From: Actinomycetota bacterium
GTDB taxonomy: Bacteria > Actinomycetota > Acidimicrobiia > Acidimicrobiales > Acidimicrobiaceae
NCBI GenBank assembly: GCA_027318945.1
Contig: DAHVOF010000113.1
Coordinates: 1-5,828, forward strand
Length of the DNA: 5,828 nucleotides
Reading direction: 5' to 3'
Part shown: one piece after another, positions 5,003 through 5,828 of the stretch
How positions within the stretch are numbered: position 1 is the stretch's first letter
Layout: each line of letters opens with the position of its first letter
The notes under the pieces: generated by a model
What the model was told of the DNA's origin: nothing
Database searches by the model: none
What the model saw: only the letters and a program-made list of their open reading frames with translations
Program-made: the position numbers and the translations under genes

Positions 5003-5828
5003 CTACAGGGAACTTTTTGCCCAAACTCTTCCTTCCACCACCGGAGCTTTCGCCTTGAGCGGCTCCCACCAGGAACGATTATCACGGTACCAGGCAATTG
5101 CGTCGAGCAGCCCATCTTCAAAGCCGACCGTGGGCGCCCAGCCTAACTCTCTGCGGATCTTGGACGAATCTAGCAAATACCTTCTGTCGTGGCTGGGCCT
5201 GTCCGGCACAATTGTCTTCAGGGAGAACGGCTTTGAAAGCCCAGTGAGTACGAGATCTGCAATCTCCTCGATAGTCTTTTCCACCCCAGTGCCCACATGG
5301 TAGGTGTCTCCGACCCGGCCCGATCGAATCACGGCCTCGATCGCGCTTGCATGATCCATGACATGGATCCATTCCCTCTTGTTCTGGGTTGAAGCGTAAA
5401 GCGGCAGTTCTTTGTCATCCAGTGCATTGGTCACAAAAAGGGGAATTACTTTTTCAGGAAATTGGTAACGCCCATAGTTGTTTGAACAATTGGTGATCGA
5501 TATCGGTACGCCATAAGTGAGATGATAGGCGCGCACGGCATGGTCACCCCCTGCTTTTGAAGCGTTATAAGGAGTCCGCGGCAAGTATGGCGACGACTCT
5601 GTAAACGCGTCCGGAGAATCAAGCTCCAAATCTCCGTAAACCTCGCACGTAGAGACATGATGCAATCGTTCAATATCGCTATGTCTGCACGCCTCGAGAA
5701 GTCCTTGCGTTCCCATCACGTTTGTCTGGAAAAACCTCCCAGGATCCAGAATTGCCAAAGAATTGTGAGACTCAGCGGCAAAATTAACTACAACTTCAAT
5801 TTTGTTTTCGTCAATTGCGGACTTCGCC
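5003..5828 (-). CDS. rmlB: dTDP-glucose 4,6-dehydratase, 5' end beyond the window
   Basis: RmlB converts dTDP-glucose to dTDP-4-dehydro-6-deoxyglucose, step two of dTDP-L-rhamnose synthesis. The frame stays open to the right edge, giving 274 residues to a TAG at 5003-5005. The start and the N-terminal Rossmann motif, perhaps 60-70 residues, are outside. Motifs in order are VVVNFAAESHN, FFQTNVMGTQ, HHVSTCEVYGDL, RTPYNASKAGGDH (Tyr and Lys of YxxxK), NCSNNYGRYQFPEKVIPLF, REWIHVMDH, VPDRPSHDRRYLLD and ELGWAP. All are family hallmarks and show that the TTG at 5758 is internal, not the start. The catalytic Thr-Asp-Glu reads Thr-Cys-Glu here, and the Pro usually found in NNYGPYQ is Arg. The gene ends 18 bases before rmlD. 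The family is certain. dTDP-glucose is the expected substrate, but the Cys leaves some room for a relative acting on another NDP-sugar. Confidence 0.9.
   Translation of the reverse strand, partial: AKSAIDENKIEVVVNFAAESHNSLAILDPGRFFQTNVMGTQGLLEACRHSDIERLHHVSTCEVYGDLELDSPDAFTESSPYLPRTPYNASKAGGDHAVRAYHLTYGVPISITNCSNNYGRYQFPEKVIPLFVTNALDDKELPLYASTQNKREWIHVMDHASAIEAVIRSGRVGDTYHVGTGVEKTIEEIADLVLTGLSKPFSLKTIVPDRPSHDRRYLLDSSKIRRELGWAPTVGFEDGLLDAIAWYRDNRSWWEPLKAKAPVVEGRVWAKSSL

Noticed and set aside
4962..5303. A 113-codon plus-strand frame across the rmlB-rmlD junction
   Set aside because: It is antisense to conserved rmlB codons and looks like a by-product of codon use; the encoded residues match nothing I recognise.
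5756..5758. TTG as the start of rmlB
   Set aside because: The frame continues open to the window edge and encodes the conserved VVVNFAAESHN segment upstream, so the gene simply runs out of the window.

Overview
The window is a compact, almost fully coding stretch from what looks like a high-GC Gram-positive (Actinomycetota) chromosome, with moderate base composition. Three things point there: a CofE-type coenzyme F420 gene, a WbbL-type rhamnosyltransferase next to rmlD and a mannose-1-phosphate guanylyltransferase-like gene, and a small membrane-anchored protein of a type I recall from Acidimicrobiia. The class-level assignment is inference from remembered sequence resemblance, not from a search.

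Layout: positions 1-342 carry the 3' end of a plus-strand cofE-like gene (F420-0:gamma-glutamyl ligase). Everything else is on the minus strand and reads from right to left: rmlB (5' end beyond the right edge), rmlD, wbbL-like glycosyltransferase, a membrane-anchored protein with a threonine-rich tail, a sugar-nucleotide pyrophosphorylase (manB/manC type), and a GalE-like NAD-dependent epimerase/dehydratase. The gaps from right to left are 18, 7, 51 and 82 bases, followed by a 4-base GTGA overlap. This suggests one transcription unit or two closely linked ones. The cofE stop and the epimerase stop are directly adjacent on opposite strands with no base between them. No stretch over 100 bases lacks a gene. 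I saw no RNA gene, mobile element or CRISPR array.

Working together: RmlB and RmlD are steps 2 and 4 of dTDP-L-rhamnose synthesis (rmlA and rmlC are not in the window). The WbbL-like enzyme would use that donor to put rhamnose on a polyprenyl-diphosphate-linked sugar during cell-envelope polysaccharide synthesis. The pyrophosphorylase would supply another activated sugar, most likely GDP-mannose, and the epimerase would make or modify a further NDP-sugar. From memory, the order rmlD-wbbL-manB facing fbiA-fbiB matches the Mycobacterium tuberculosis Rv3266c-Rv3261 region. The window therefore looks like a variant of an old actinobacterial envelope/F420 neighbourhood, with an extra membrane protein and an epimerase in place of other genes.

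The points most worth following are the uncharacterised membrane protein with its 21-base tail repeat, a Cys in place of the usual catalytic Asp in RmlB, and a Tyr in the normally acidic ED-x-D motif of the glycosyltransferase. I did not find evidence for a wholly new system.
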